Below the pieces are notes generated by a model. The model searched no databases. It saw nothing but the letters and a program-made list of their open reading frames with translations, and was not told the origin of the DNA. This document shows positions 9,497 to 18,677 of a DNA stretch of 64,000 nt, in pieces. The position numbers and the translations under genes were made by a program. The stretch's first letter is position 1, and each line of letters begins with the position of its first letter. Location of the stretch: contig NZ_BLVP01000043.1 of assembly GCF_013340305.1 (NCBI RefSeq), positions 155,395 through 219,394 on the forward strand, read 5' to 3'. The DNA comes from Desulfovibrio psychrotolerans (GTDB taxonomy: Bacteria > Desulfobacterota > Desulfovibrionia > Desulfovibrionales > Desulfovibrionaceae).

Positions 9497-11161
9497 CTAC
9501 TTGTACACCGCTCCGCTTGCGGCGCTGCTGACCATGCGGCTGTAGCGGCGTAGCAGCGGGGAGGTTATTTCCTTCTCCAGCGGCTTCCACCCGGCGCGGC
9601 GTCTGGCAAGCTCGTCTTCATCCACCAGCAGGTTCAGCGTGCGTTCCGGGATGTTAATTTCTATGCGGTCGCCCTCGCGCACAAAGGCAATGGGGCCGCC
9701 GTCTGCTGCTTCGGGCGAAACATGGCCTATGGCCGCGCCGCGCGTGCCGCCGGAGAAGCGGCCGTCGGTGATGAGCGCCACGTCCGCACCAAGGCCGATA
9801 CCCGCAATGGCTGCGGTGGGCGAAAGCATCTCGCGCATGCCGGGGCCGCCGCGCGGGCCTTCGTAGCGGATGATGATGGCGTCGCCCTTATTGATTTTTC
9901 TGGCCATAATGGCGTCGAAGGCGTCCTTTTCAGACTCGAACACCCGTGCCGTGGCGGTGCGGACCATCATTTCGGGCGCAACGGCAGACTGCTTGACCAC
10001 TGCCCCTTCCGGCGCAAGGCTGCCGCGCAGGATGGCAATGCCGCCCTTCGGCGAGTAGGGCGAATCCACAGGACGGATGACCGTGGGATCAAGGTTTGCG
10101 GCACGGCACTCCGCAAGGTTTTCTGCCACGGTTTTACCGGTCACGGTGAGCGCGTCCAGATGGATGTGGTCTGCACGGCTGAGTTCGGCCATAATGGCGG
10201 GAATGCCGCCCGCGCGGTGCAGGTCCTGTATGTGCTGGTCGCCTGCAGGCGAGAGCTTGCACAGGTTGGGGGTGCGCCCGCTCACCTCGTTGAACATGTC
10301 CAGAGAAATGGGCAGGCCCGCTTCGCGGAACACGGCGGGCAGGTGCAGCACAGTGTTGGTGGAGCAGCCAAGTGCCATGTCTACTGCCATGGCATTTGCC
10401 ACGGCCTTTTCGGTAACGATGTCGCGGGGACGGATGTTGCGTTCCAGCAGTTCCATCACCTTCATGCCTGCTGTTTTGGCAAGGCGCACGCGCGCCGCAC
10501 TGGTGGCGGGGGTGGTGCCGTTGCCCGGCAGGGCAAGGCCGATCGTCTCGGAAAGACAGTTCATGGAGTTGGCCGTGAACATGCCCGCGCAGGAGCCGCA
10601 GCCGGGGCAGGCGGTTTCTGTCAGGTCTTCCAGTTCTGCCTCGGACATGGTGCCCTGCTTGACGCGCCCCACGGCCTCGAAAACGGTGATAAGGTCTGAG
10701 CGCACGCCCGATTTTTCCCCCGCGTACATGGGGCCGCCGCTGACCATGATGGAAGGGATGTTCAGTCGCAGCATGGCCATGAGCATGCCGGGTACGGACT
10801 TGTCGCAGTTGGGGATGAAGACCAGCGCGTCAAAGGGATGGGCGGTGGCCATAATCTCTATGGAATCGGCGATGAGTTCGCGGCTGGGCAGCGAAAAATA
10901 CATGCCCTCGTGGTTCATGGCCAGCCCGTCGCATACGGCAATGGCCGGAAACGCCACGGGGGTGCCGCCTGCCATGCGCACGCCGGCCTTTACCGCATCG
11001 GCAATGGTGTTCAGGTGGATGTGGCCTGGAACGATTTCGTTGGCCGAGTTCACCACGCCCACGAGGGGGCGGTTCATCTCTTCTCGGGTCATCCCCAGGG
11101 CGTAAAGCAGCGAGCGGTGCGGCGCTTTTTCCAGCCCGTGGGTCATTTTTTTGCTACGCAT
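9497..11161 (-). CDS. ilvD: dihydroxy-acid dehydratase
   Basis: A 554-residue enzyme for the fourth step of valine, leucine and isoleucine synthesis. It dehydrates 2,3-dihydroxy acids with an iron-sulfur cluster. The visible signatures are [10 protein letters not shown] (about 120), the cluster cysteines in [19 protein letters not shown] (about 192), the family motif [12 protein letters not shown] and the C-terminal [21 protein letters not shown]. The [19 protein letters not shown] start is typical, and the length matches the family. It is convergent with the TPR gene. Confidence 0.97.
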   Translation of the reverse strand: MRSKKMTHGLEKAPHRSLLYALGMTREEMNRPLVGVVNSANEIVPGHIHLNTIADAVKAGVRMAGGTPVAFPAIAVCDGLAMNHEGMYFSLPSRELIADSIEIMATAHPFDALVFIPNCDKSVPGMLMAMLRLNIPSIMVSGGPMYAGEKSGVRSDLITVFEAVGRVKQGTMSEAELEDLTETACPGCGSCAGMFTANSMNCLSETIGLALPGNGTTPATSAARVRLAKTAGMKVMELLERNIRPRDIVTEKAVANAMAVDMALGCSTNTVLHLPAVFREAGLPISLDMFNEVSGRTPNLCKLSPAGDQHIQDLHRAGGIPAIMAELSRADHIHLDALTVTGKTVAENLAECRAANLDPTVIRPVDSPYSPKGGIAILRGSLAPEGAVVKQSAVAPEMMVRTATARVFESEKDAFDAIMARKINKGDAIIIRYEGPRGGPGMREMLSPTAAIAGIGLGADVALITDGRFSGGTRGAAIGHVSPEAADGGPIAFVREGDRIEINIPERTLNLLVDEDELARRRAGWKPLEKEITSPLLRRYSRMVSSAASGAVYK

Positions 11162-11366
11162 TCGCGGTGCCCCTGCGGTACCTATGTACCCTGTCTTGCG
11201 GCGTTGTGCCTGTTTGCATGCTGTTCACACGGGTGTGCTGTATGCCGCCGTATGCCGCAGCCCCATCGGTAAATCCGTTCCGGGCCTGCATGGCTTATGC
11301 ATGCTGCGCTGTGCCGTGTATGAACAGCCTGCGGAAATAAACGTTCCTACATCTGTCTGCGTCAAC

Positions 11367-12269
11367 CTAGTTCCGTACAGCCAGCCAACTGCTGACAAAG
11401 CCCACCAGCGCGGGCACCGCCACCAGCAGCACGCTCTGTTCGAAGGGCAGAAAACTCAGCTCCACGAACAACGGGGAAAAATTGAGTACATCTTTCAGGG
11501 CGTACCATGCAACCCACAGCAGGCACAGAGCGCATATGCCGCCCACAGCCCCCTGCAGCGCTCCGCTGATGAGCAGTGGCAGGCGTATGAACCAGTTGCG
11601 CGCGCCCACCAGTTGCAGGATGTCTATCTCGTCCCTGCGGCTGATGAGGGAAAGCTTGATGGTGTTGCCCACCACCAGTGCAAGGACGAACCCCAAAAAG
11701 CCGATAACCGGCCACATGATAACCCCTGCAAAGGCGTTCCATGCGCGGGCAAGGTCGTCGCGCAGCGGATTGGCGCGCACGTTTTCCACGCTGGGGAGGT
11801 TTTCCAGATATTCGCGTGTCTCGCGCATCCATGTTTCCGTGTCCGGGTCACGCGGGGCAAAACGCAGCATGGCGGTGGGGGGCAGGGGGTTGCGCTCCTT
11901 GAGCCAGCCGGAGTGGGAGGTAAGTTGCCTGCCGCCTTTGCCTTCTGCGGCGCGGGCGTGCTCCATGAGGGATTTGAGGGCTTCTTCCGGTGTGTAGGTG
12001 CGCATTTCCACCAGCCACGGCAGGTGGCGCATCTCATCCCAGCGCGAGCGCACAAGGTCCATGCCCGTGTCTGCACGCCAGAAGACCTGATAGACCACAT
12101 CGCCGCGCACCACGTTCAGTTCCTTGTTCAGGTTGCTGAAGCCCAGCAGGAACAGGCCGGAAAGAAAGGTGACCAGCGTAACGGCTGCCAGCGTGAGCAA
12201 CTGCGCCCACGGGTGCTGCCCGAAGTCGCGGAACCCGCGCCCGATGAGTTTGAGGATAACGGCCATCAT
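11367..12269 (-). CDS. ftsX: cell-division ABC transporter permease FtsX
   Basis: A 300-residue inner-membrane protein with four predicted transmembrane segments: one near residues 22-44, a periplasmic loop to about 160, then helices near 166-188, 218-240 and 270-295. This is the FtsX/MacB-like topology. The cytoplasmic coupling segment SLISRRDEIDILQLVGARNWFIRLP is the characteristic FtsX signature. The start overlaps the ftsE stop, so the two are coupled. FtsEX controls peptidoglycan hydrolases at the septum. Confidence 0.92.
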   Translation of the reverse strand: MMAVILKLIGRGFRDFGQHPWAQLLTLAAVTLVTFLSGLFLLGFSNLNKELNVVRGDVVYQVFWRADTGMDLVRSRWDEMRHLPWLVEMRTYTPEEALKSLMEHARAAEGKGGRQLTSHSGWLKERNPLPPTAMLRFAPRDPDTETWMRETREYLENLPSVENVRANPLRDDLARAWNAFAGVIMWPVIGFLGFVLALVVGNTIKLSLISRRDEIDILQLVGARNWFIRLPLLISGALQGAVGGICALCLLWVAWYALKDVLNFSPLFVELSFLPFEQSVLLVAVPALVGFVSSWLAVRN

Positions 12270-13039
12270 CGCCTGCGCCTCCCGTGGGCTGTGCGGCCAT
12301 CTGGCATGGTGAGCGGGCCTATGGCGCAGGTGTCATCGTCGTCCGTACAGTTTTCTATGATGGCGCCGGGCCAGTTGGCCTCGGTAATCTTGCCATCGTC
12401 CAGCCGCAGCAGCTTTGCCTTGGGGTGGCGTGCCAGCAGGTCGCGGCTGTGGGTGGCAAGCACCACGGTGGTGCCGTAGGAATGGAACTGTTTGAAGATA
12501 TCCATCATGCGCATGGAAAGTTCGGGGTCCAGGTTGCCTGTGGGTTCATCCGCCAGCAGAATCTGCGGGTTGACCACGATGGACCGCGCCACGGCCACGC
12601 GCTGCTGTTCGCCGCCGGAAAGTTCACCGCAGGGGGTGTCTATGCGGTTTTCCAGCCCCAGCCCGCGCACCACGGCGCGCACTCTGCGGTCTATGTGCTG
12701 GGCGGGCAGGCAGCGCACTTCCAGCGCTATGGCAATGTTCTGGTACACGCTGCGGTGCGGCAGAATCTTGAAGTCCTGAAAGACCACGCTCACCTGCCGA
12801 CGCAGCAGCGGCACTTGGCGGGGTTTGAGCTTGTTCAGGTTGAATCCCGCCACCTCCACGCTGCCGCGTTGCACGGGCAGCGAGGCATACAGCAGGCGCA
12901 GCAGTGTTGTCTTGCCCGCCCCGGAAGGGCCGGAAAGAAACAGAAAATCGCCCTTTTCCAGTTCAAAGGAGCAGTTCTTCAGCGCCCAGTGCGAACCGAA
13001 GTTGTGCGAGAGATGGTGTACCTTGAGCATGCTTTCCAT
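12266..13039 (-). CDS. ftsE: cell-division ABC transporter ATPase FtsE
   Basis: A 257-residue ATPase with Walker A GPSGAGKTT, Q-loop VFQDFKILPHRSVYQNIA, signature LSGGEQQRVAVARS, Walker B ILLADEPTGNLD and the H-loop ATHS. It partners with FtsX through a four-base overlap. It has a C-terminal extension of roughly 30 residues beyond the ABC core (from about ANWPGAIIENCTDDDD to GRRRR) that the usual FtsE of about 222-228 residues lacks. An in-frame ATG three codons downstream (MLKVHHL) is also a possible start. Confidence 0.93.
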   Translation of the reverse strand: MESMLKVHHLSHNFGSHWALKNCSFELEKGDFLFLSGPSGAGKTTLLRLLYASLPVQRGSVEVAGFNLNKLKPRQVPLLRRQVSVVFQDFKILPHRSVYQNIAIALEVRCLPAQHIDRRVRAVVRGLGLENRIDTPCGELSGGEQQRVAVARSIVVNPQILLADEPTGNLDPELSMRMMDIFKQFHSYGTTVVLATHSRDLLARHPKAKLLRLDDGKITEANWPGAIIENCTDDDDTCAIGPLTMPDGRTAHGRRRR

Positions 13040-13098
13040 GACATTCCGCTTGGGCAGTGGCCTTGTGGTCCGTTACGGTTGCTTTACGCAACGTGAAA

Positions 13099-13124
13099 CG
13101 GGAGCCTGCACGGTACAGGCTCCC
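13099..13124 (-). terminator. terminator after nrdJ
   Basis: Nine-base arms (13100-13108, 13116-13124) close a seven-base loop; on the minus strand the stem is followed by TTTC. It is correctly placed downstream of nrdJ. Confidence 0.6.
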
Positions 13125-13215
13125 GGCCGGGATTTCAAGCAGAGTCGGCCATCTCTTTGCGGCAGCATGGCAACCTGCTGCGTCGCATCGGGGTGCCGTT
13201 ATCAGTGACGGTCTG

Positions 13216-15471
13216 TTAGCCGCACTTGGTAAACCCGCAGGCATAGCACTTATGGCAGCCTTCCTCGAATACCAGTTCCTGCCCGCAGTCCGGGCAGAGC
13301 TGTTTGGAAAGCCCGTTGGCACTGTGCACCGGAACGCGGGATTTGAGGTAGCGGTTTTCCAGCACCCATGCAATGGCGTCCGGAATGGAGAGCAGCAGGC
13401 CTTTTTTCTGGAACACGGGGTGTTCGCCGCCAATGCCCTTAAGCTGCTGCACAATGTCTTCCGGCTCCACGCCCACCCGCAGGCACAACGAAACCAGCCT
13501 GCCTATGGCCTCCGCCTTGGCGGTGATGGACCTGCCGGATTTGCCGATGGTGGCGAACAGCTCAAAGGGTTTTCCTTCCACCTCGTTGACGGTGACATAC
13601 AGCACGCCAAGGCCCGTGGGCACCTTTTGGGTGAAGCCGTAAACAATGTCCGGACGGTCGCGCTTGGGACCGCCGGGGGCATGCGGCTTGCCGTCTCTGG
13701 GTTCATCGTCCTTTTTGCTGGAATCGCCCGTGCACAGCACCTGCGAGGAGAGGCAGCCGTCGCGGTAGACGGTAACGCCCTTGCAGCCCTGCTCGTAGGC
13801 CATCCAGTAGATATTGCGGATATCGTCCACCGTGGCGTCGTGCGGCAGGTTCACGGTCTTGGAAACGGCGTTGTCCGTGTATTGTTGAAAGGCGGCCTGC
13901 ATCTTGAGATGGTACACGGGTTCTATGTCCATGGCGGTGACAAAGACCTTGCGCAGGGAGTCGGGCAGTATGTCCGCCATCTGGCGAACAGACCCCTTGG
14001 CGGCAATGGATTCCATGAGCTTCTGCGACCAGCAGCCTTCTTCGCGCAGGGCGGCTTCGAAATAGGGGTTGGTTTCCACGAGCCGTTCGCCGTCCATGAC
14101 GTTGCGCGCGAAGGAGAGCGCGAACAGCGGCTCAATGCCGGAGGAGCATCCGGCGATGATGGAAAGCGTTCCCGTGGGGGCTATGGTGGTGATGGTGGCG
14201 TTGCGGAAGGGCCCGAGGCCGCGTTCTGCGTAGACGGATTCTGCATAGGCGGGAAATTCGCCGCGCTCTTTGGCAAGCTGGCGGGAGGCCGCGCGGCCTT
14301 CTTCCAGCACAAATTCCATAACCCGTTCGGCAAGGTGCACGGCTTCCTGACTGTTGTAGGGAATGCGCAGCTGATACAACAGGTCGGCCCAGCCCATGAC
14401 GCCGAGGCCGATCTTGCGGTTCATGCGCACCATTTCGGTGATGCGTTCCAGCGGGAACTGCGAGGCGTCGATGACGTTATCCAGAAACCGCACCGCGAGG
14501 TGGATGATGCGGCGCAGCTCGTCCCAGTCAACGCCTGCGTCCTTTTCCGGGGCAAAGACCTTGGCGAGGTTTACGGAGCCGAGGTTGCATGCCTCGTACG
14601 GGAGCAGCGGCTGTTCTCCGCAGGGGTTGGTGGATTCTATCTCGCCCAGCGTGGGGGTGGGGTTGTCGCGGTTTATGCGGTCCAGAAACACAATGCCGGG
14701 GTCGCCGCTTTCCCACGCCTTGCGCACCAGCAGTTCAAAGACCTCGCGGGCGTTCAGCCTGCCGCGTTCGCGCTTGGTATGCGGAGCGATGAGGGGGTAT
14801 TCCTCGTTCTTCTCCACAGCCTTCATAAAGTCTTCGGTTAGTGCCACGGAAAAGTTGAAGTTGTTGAATTCGCCCTCGCGTTCTTTGGCGCGGATGAATT
14901 CCAGAATGTCCGGATGGTCCACGCGCAGAATGCCCATGTTGGCCCCGCGCCGGGTGCCGCCCTGTTTAATCTGTTCCGTGGCGGTGTTGAAAATGCGCAA
15001 AAAGGAGACGGGGCCGGAGGCAACGCCGCCCGTGGAGCCTACGCGGGCTTCCTTGGGGCGCAGGCGGGAAAAGGAGAATCCGGTGCCGCCGCCGGACTTG
15101 TGGATCATGGCGGCAAACTTTACGGCATCAAAAATCTCTTCGATGGAGTCGCCCACGGGCAGCACGAAGCAGGCGGAAAGCTGGCCCAGATCGGTGCCTG
15201 CGTTCATCAGCGTGGGAGAATTGGGCAGAAACTTCCATTCGGTCATCAGATCGTAGAACTGGCGGGCCAGAGTCTCTGCGGGCACAGTGCTCTTGGGGTA
15301 TTTGTTCTCTTCCTCCGCAATGGAGGAGGCAACGCGCCAGAACATCTGCGTGGAGTTTTCCACGGGCTTGCCGTCTCCGCCCTTGCGGTAATAGCGCTTG
15401 GAAAGAACAATCTCCGCGTTGGTGTTTATTTCCACGGGTTTCAGATCTGCCGGAAGTGTCGGTTCTGCCAT
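13216..15471 (-). CDS. nrdJ: adenosylcobalamin-dependent (class II) ribonucleoside-diphosphate reductase
   Basis: A 751-residue enzyme that reduces ribonucleotides to deoxyribonucleotides with a B12-derived radical, so it needs neither oxygen nor a small subunit. Signatures include LPNSPTLMNAG, KSGGGTGFSFSRLRP, the barrel motif STNPCGEQPLLPYEACNLGSVNL with its catalytic Cys, and TIAPTGTLSIIAGCSSGIEP. The C-terminal zinc ribbon is CPDCGQELVFEEGCHKCYACGFTKCG. The start at 15471 is chosen because an AGGA lies 10-13 bases upstream; an ATG six codons earlier lacks a ribosome site. The cytosolic role in DNA precursor synthesis fits an anaerobe. Confidence 0.95.
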   Translation of the reverse strand: MAEPTLPADLKPVEINTNAEIVLSKRYYRKGGDGKPVENSTQMFWRVASSIAEEENKYPKSTVPAETLARQFYDLMTEWKFLPNSPTLMNAGTDLGQLSACFVLPVGDSIEEIFDAVKFAAMIHKSGGGTGFSFSRLRPKEARVGSTGGVASGPVSFLRIFNTATEQIKQGGTRRGANMGILRVDHPDILEFIRAKEREGEFNNFNFSVALTEDFMKAVEKNEEYPLIAPHTKRERGRLNAREVFELLVRKAWESGDPGIVFLDRINRDNPTPTLGEIESTNPCGEQPLLPYEACNLGSVNLAKVFAPEKDAGVDWDELRRIIHLAVRFLDNVIDASQFPLERITEMVRMNRKIGLGVMGWADLLYQLRIPYNSQEAVHLAERVMEFVLEEGRAASRQLAKERGEFPAYAESVYAERGLGPFRNATITTIAPTGTLSIIAGCSSGIEPLFALSFARNVMDGERLVETNPYFEAALREEGCWSQKLMESIAAKGSVRQMADILPDSLRKVFVTAMDIEPVYHLKMQAAFQQYTDNAVSKTVNLPHDATVDDIRNIYWMAYEQGCKGVTVYRDGCLSSQVLCTGDSSKKDDEPRDGKPHAPGGPKRDRPDIVYGFTQKVPTGLGVLYVTVNEVEGKPFELFATIGKSGRSITAKAEAIGRLVSLCLRVGVEPEDIVQQLKGIGGEHPVFQKKGLLLSIPDAIAWVLENRYLKSRVPVHSANGLSKQLCPDCGQELVFEEGCHKCYACGFTKCG

Positions 15472-15848
15472 GGGGTGATATCCTAACATATTAAAATAGT
15501 TTATTATTATTTCAGGCCCTTGTGCCCTGTACTAGGAAACATTCTTATCCCAACCACACCTGAAAATCTACACTCTTTTTAGATAATGTGTATCTCCTGC
15601 CACGGCGGCGGGTTAGGTGAGCGAGCGCAGCCGCCCTGCGCGCTAGCGAGAGGACTCTGTTTTTTGACTTCAGTCCCGGCTTTGCAGGTATGCGGTTTGT
15701 CAGAAAGCGAGGGGGCAGCGGTCTGAGCCGTGCTAACGCGGTATTTTCAATCCCAGTAGGGAACCCTGAAGGCACAGCTTGACCAGACCATGTTTTATGC
15801 CTACTATTCTGGTCACAATAATAGTTACAGACAATAAAAGTTGGCGTT
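15472..15848. other. intergenic region between nrdJ and the hipBA-like pair
   Basis: No gene is supported here. It holds one copy of a dispersed repeat (TTTTTTGACTTCAG at 15660-15673, then CGGCTTT and CGGTTTGTCAG to 15703) that recurs near cooS. Close to the hipB start are short arms ACTATT (15803-15808) and AATAGT (15820-15825), a possible operator. The nrdJ-proximal part is AT-rich and should carry that gene's promoter. Confidence 0.5.
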
Positions 15849-16175
15849 ATGGCAAACAGACCCCCCATTTCAGTAAGGCGCGGACTCATTCGTTTGGGTG
15901 CAGACATTAAGGCAGCCCGCCTGAGGCGTGGCCTGAAAATGGAGATTGTTGCCGAACGGGCAGGGATAAGCCGCGAGACCTTGGCGAAGATTCAAAAGGG
16001 AGATCCGGGTGTGGCTATTGGGAACTACGCCTCGGTCATTTTTGCCCTTGGGCTCGGAACTTCGTGGATGAACTTGGCAAGTATAGGGGAAGATGCGGTG
16101 GGTCAAAGCCTGGACGAACAGCGCATCCCCAAACGCGCTCGTTCGAAAACCATCGGGCAGGTGACACGTGCCTAA
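15849..16175 (+). CDS. XRE-family HTH protein, HipB-like antitoxin
   Basis: A 108-residue DNA-binding protein. Residues about 14-70 form an XRE/Cro helix-turn-helix (LGADIKAARLRRGLKMEIVAERAGISRETLAKIQKG). The C-terminal tail ends in a basic segment (KRARSKTIGQ). The next gene starts inside its last codons and encodes a HipA-like kinase. In HipBA systems HipB neutralises HipA and represses the operon; that role is inferred from the arrangement. Confidence 0.82.
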   Translation: MANRPPISVRRGLIRLGADIKAARLRRGLKMEIVAERAGISRETLAKIQKGDPGVAIGNYASVIFALGLGTSWMNLASIGEDAVGQSLDEQRIPKRARSKTIGQVTRA

Positions 16176-17466
16176 GGAAGTTTTTGTCTACGTGGACCTT
16201 CAAGGAGCGCCGCATTTTGTTGGCCGTTTGTGGGCTCACGATGGTCGGAACGGGGAGACTGCCTCTTTTCAATACGCGGAAGAATGGCACAACTCGATGC
16301 TGAAGTTCAGCCTGGAACCCTATTTGAAGGTGGGAGAAGGGACATTTGCATCCCCTCAGGGCAAAGCTCTTTTCGGGTCCATTGGGGATTCCGCTCCGGA
16401 CCGCTGGGGCCGTGTGCTCATGGAGCGCCGGGAGGCGCGTCAGGCCAGACTGGAAAACCGTGCTCCCCGGCATCTGCTCGACTCAGACTATCTGCTCTTG
16501 GTATCTGATACCGCCCGGCAGGGGGCGCTTCGCTTTTCGTTGACCAAGGAGGGACCCTTTTTAGCTTCAGATGCCGACACAGCCATTCCGCCTATCATCA
16601 ACCTTGGCAGACTGCTAGAAGCATCAACACGAGTCCTGAATCGTCAGGAAGTGGATGAGGATATCCGGGATCTGGTCAACCCGGGCGCTTCGCTTGGAGG
16701 AGCACGCCCAAAGGCATCGGTATTTGGAACCGATGGACGTTTGCGCATCGCCAAATTTTCCAGTCCGCATGACAGGTGGAATGTTGTCGTATGGGAATAT
16801 GTATGCCTGCAGATGGCGGCACAGGCTGGCATCACAACCTCTGGCCACCGGCTTGAAAAGGTAGGGGAGGCGAACGTGTTGATTCTTGAACGGTTTGACA
16901 GAACCGGCGGGGGGCATCGAATTCCTTATCTTTCAGCAATGAGCATGCTGAATTACTCGGATGGGGAGCATGGTTCCTATCTTGAACTTGCTGAAATACT
17001 GAGAGAGAACGGCGCTGCCGCAGAGGCGGATTTAAAGGAACTTTGGCGACGCCTTGTGTTCAACATCATGGTTTCCAACGTGGACGACCATCTGCGGAAC
17101 CACGGATTCCTTTACGCTGGGTCTGACGGGTGGAGGCTTTCTCCCGTATTCGACCTTGAAGCAACTCCGACCAGCGAAAAAGCAAGAACTTTGCACACCA
17201 CCATTGACATGTACGATGGAACGGCCTCGCTTGAGCTGGCCCTGGAGGTTGCTCAAGATTTCGGACTTGATCTGAACACTGCCCGGGGAATTGCCAAAGA
17301 GGTAGCCAAGGCAACATCCCGCTGGAATGTCTTGGCATCCAGATGCGGGATAACGCCTAACGAGATTGAGTTCATGCGTTCTGCTTTTGTGCACGATGAT
17401 CTGCGTCTGGGACTCGCGGGCGGAAAAAGCTCCCCGGCCCCATGTTCTACCCCTCCTGCGGTCTGA
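16168..17466 (+). CDS. HipA-like serine/threonine kinase (toxin-antitoxin toxin)
   Basis: A 432-residue protein with the HipA layout: an N-terminal subdomain (FVGRLWAHDGRNGETASFQYAEEW), the core motif FGSIGDSAPDRWGRVLM, a Gly-rich ATP loop region GASLGGARPKASV at about residue 171, ERFDR, the catalytic-loop equivalent SNVDDHLRNHGF at about 299-310, and LSPVFDLEAT for metal binding. It starts at a GTG (16168) overlapping the hipB-like gene, which is a typical tight coupling. E. coli HipA phosphorylates GltX and causes persistence; the substrate of this relative is unknown. A Ser/Pro-rich tail ends the protein, overlapping the 3' end of cooC on the other strand. Confidence 0.87.
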   Translation: MPKEVFVYVDLQGAPHFVGRLWAHDGRNGETASFQYAEEWHNSMLKFSLEPYLKVGEGTFASPQGKALFGSIGDSAPDRWGRVLMERREARQARLENRAPRHLLDSDYLLLVSDTARQGALRFSLTKEGPFLASDADTAIPPIINLGRLLEASTRVLNRQEVDEDIRDLVNPGASLGGARPKASVFGTDGRLRIAKFSSPHDRWNVVVWEYVCLQMAAQAGITTSGHRLEKVGEANVLILERFDRTGGGHRIPYLSAMSMLNYSDGEHGSYLELAEILRENGAAAEADLKELWRRLVFNIMVSNVDDHLRNHGFLYAGSDGWRLSPVFDLEATPTSEKARTLHTTIDMYDGTASLELALEVAQDFGLDLNTARGIAKEVAKATSRWNVLASRCGITPNEIEFMRSAFVHDDLRLGLAGGKSSPAPCSTPPAV

Positions 17467-18445
17467 AGTGAGCGAGGATGCGGGCCAGTATCGCGTCCAC
17501 ATCCGTAGGCGCGCCCGCATGCCCGCCTGAGCCTGAATCGGGGCCTGCTCCGGCGTGCTCATTCCGGTACGGCGCACCAGTCTCCAGCCCCAGAACGCAG
17601 GGGGTCTGCAACTGCCGTGCGACAAGGGCGGGCACCACGGGCAGGGCCACATGTGATTGTGGGAGGCCGGGGATGCCGGGAAGCCCGGGAATAGCGGGAA
17701 GGCTGTGCAGATTCTGCCGGCCGTGCAGACTGTCCTGCCCGTGCAAGTTGTTCTGCCTGTGTAAGCTGTTCTGCCCGTCTGGATTGCCCGGAGAGGACGG
17801 CGGTGCCGCATCATGCTCATCCAGAAACGCCGCCGGTGCCCTGTTCAGCACCAGCAGCTGCTGTTCAAGCCCCAGCCCGGCGGCCATGCGGCCCACCTCG
17901 GCGGCGGTTTCCAGTCCGCGGTAGCTCGGCTCGGAAACAACAATCACACCATCGGCATGGGCCACGGTGCCGCGTCCCAGATGTTCCACTCCGGCCTCAA
18001 GGTCCACCAGCACCCATTCCCTGCGTTCCAGCACCAGATGCGCCAGCAGTGCCTTGAGCAGGGCGTTTGCCTCGCACGCGCATCCGCCGCCCGCTGCCGT
18101 AAGGCCCCCCATGACCAGAAGCCGCTTTTCGCCCGCCGTGCAGCCGGGAAGCGCGGGGCCTCCCAGCGGCACGGGAACAAACAGTGATTCAGGCAGGTCG
18201 CCCACGTCCGGATTCAGGTTCAGCATGGTGCCGCCCGCGCGTATGCGCTGCTCAATCAGATCGCGGCGGCCCGCCAGCGGCTCCGGCAACTGGTCGCGTG
18301 AAAGGCCGGAAGCCTGCCCCAGCGACAGGGCCGTATCCGCATCCACCATCCAGACCGTCTGCCCGGAGCGGGCCAGATAATCTGCCAGCCACGCCGTCAG
18401 GGTGGTCTTGCCCACGCCGCCTTTGCCCGCCACTGCCAATTTCAT
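17447..18445 (-). CDS. cooC: CO dehydrogenase nickel-insertion ATPase CooC
   Basis: A 332-residue P-loop ATPase of the MinD/CooC type. Walker A GKGGVGKTT lies at residues 8-16, the DAD motif at 35-37, and the metal-binding C122-A-C124 of CooC proteins is present. Family members are usually near 260 residues. The extra length is a repeat insertion at about 222-264, with four hexapeptide units of the pattern QNSLHR/QNNLHG/QDSLHG/RQNLHS and then IPGLPGIPGLP. AAGGAG precedes the ATG at 18445. It lies directly downstream of cooS, whose product it would load with nickel. The stop overlaps the hipA-like gene tail-to-tail. Confidence 0.9.
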   Translation of the reverse strand: MKLAVAGKGGVGKTTLTAWLADYLARSGQTVWMVDADTALSLGQASGLSRDQLPEPLAGRRDLIEQRIRAGGTMLNLNPDVGDLPESLFVPVPLGGPALPGCTAGEKRLLVMGGLTAAGGGCACEANALLKALLAHLVLERREWVLVDLEAGVEHLGRGTVAHADGVIVVSEPSYRGLETAAEVGRMAAGLGLEQQLLVLNRAPAAFLDEHDAAPPSSPGNPDGQNSLHRQNNLHGQDSLHGRQNLHSLPAIPGLPGIPGLPQSHVALPVVPALVARQLQTPCVLGLETGAPYRNEHAGAGPDSGSGGHAGAPTDVDAILARILAHFRPQEG

Positions 18446-18481
18446 GAGATACTCCTTGTCCGGTTCGTCTGGCTGCCCAGA

Positions 18482-18535
18482 TACTTCGGTCACCTCGGTC
18501 ACCTCGGTCACCCCGGTCACCCCGGTCGCCCCGGA
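18482..18535. repeat. 9-bp tandem repeat between cooS and cooC
   Basis: About five to six units of the type TCGGTCACC / CCGGTCACC follow one another between the cooS stop and the cooC ribosome site. Unit copies drift slightly at the right end. Confidence 0.85.
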
Positions 18536-18677
18536 TGCCGGGATTCTGCGGCGCAACGCGGAATGTTCAGTTATCGCGCGTGGTTCTCTGCGCGTCCCCG
18601 GTGGCGGGGCCTGAACATTTCCTGCGCTGCGCCGCGTATGGTGCAGATTGACCCGCAAAAACAGGCAGAACAGCCGG

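Noticed and set aside
9722..10699. 325-codon plus-strand frame opposite ilvD
   Set aside because: ilvD on the other strand has all family motifs; the frame translates to His/Ala/Gly-rich nonsense typical of GC-rich shadows.
11162..11366. Small gene between ilvD and ftsX
   Set aside because: Frames are short and without ribosome sites; the stretch is under 300 bases and shows no structure.
13057..14841. 594-codon plus-strand frame opposite nrdJ
   Set aside because: Shadow of nrdJ; no recognisable domain and it runs through the nrdJ terminator hairpin.
15545..15907. Minus-strand 120-codon frame between nrdJ and hipB
   Set aside because: Overlaps the hipB start and lies in the dispersed repeat; no ribosome site or domain.
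18482..18535. CRISPR-like tandem array before cooC
   Set aside because: Units are directly adjacent nine-mers without spacers.
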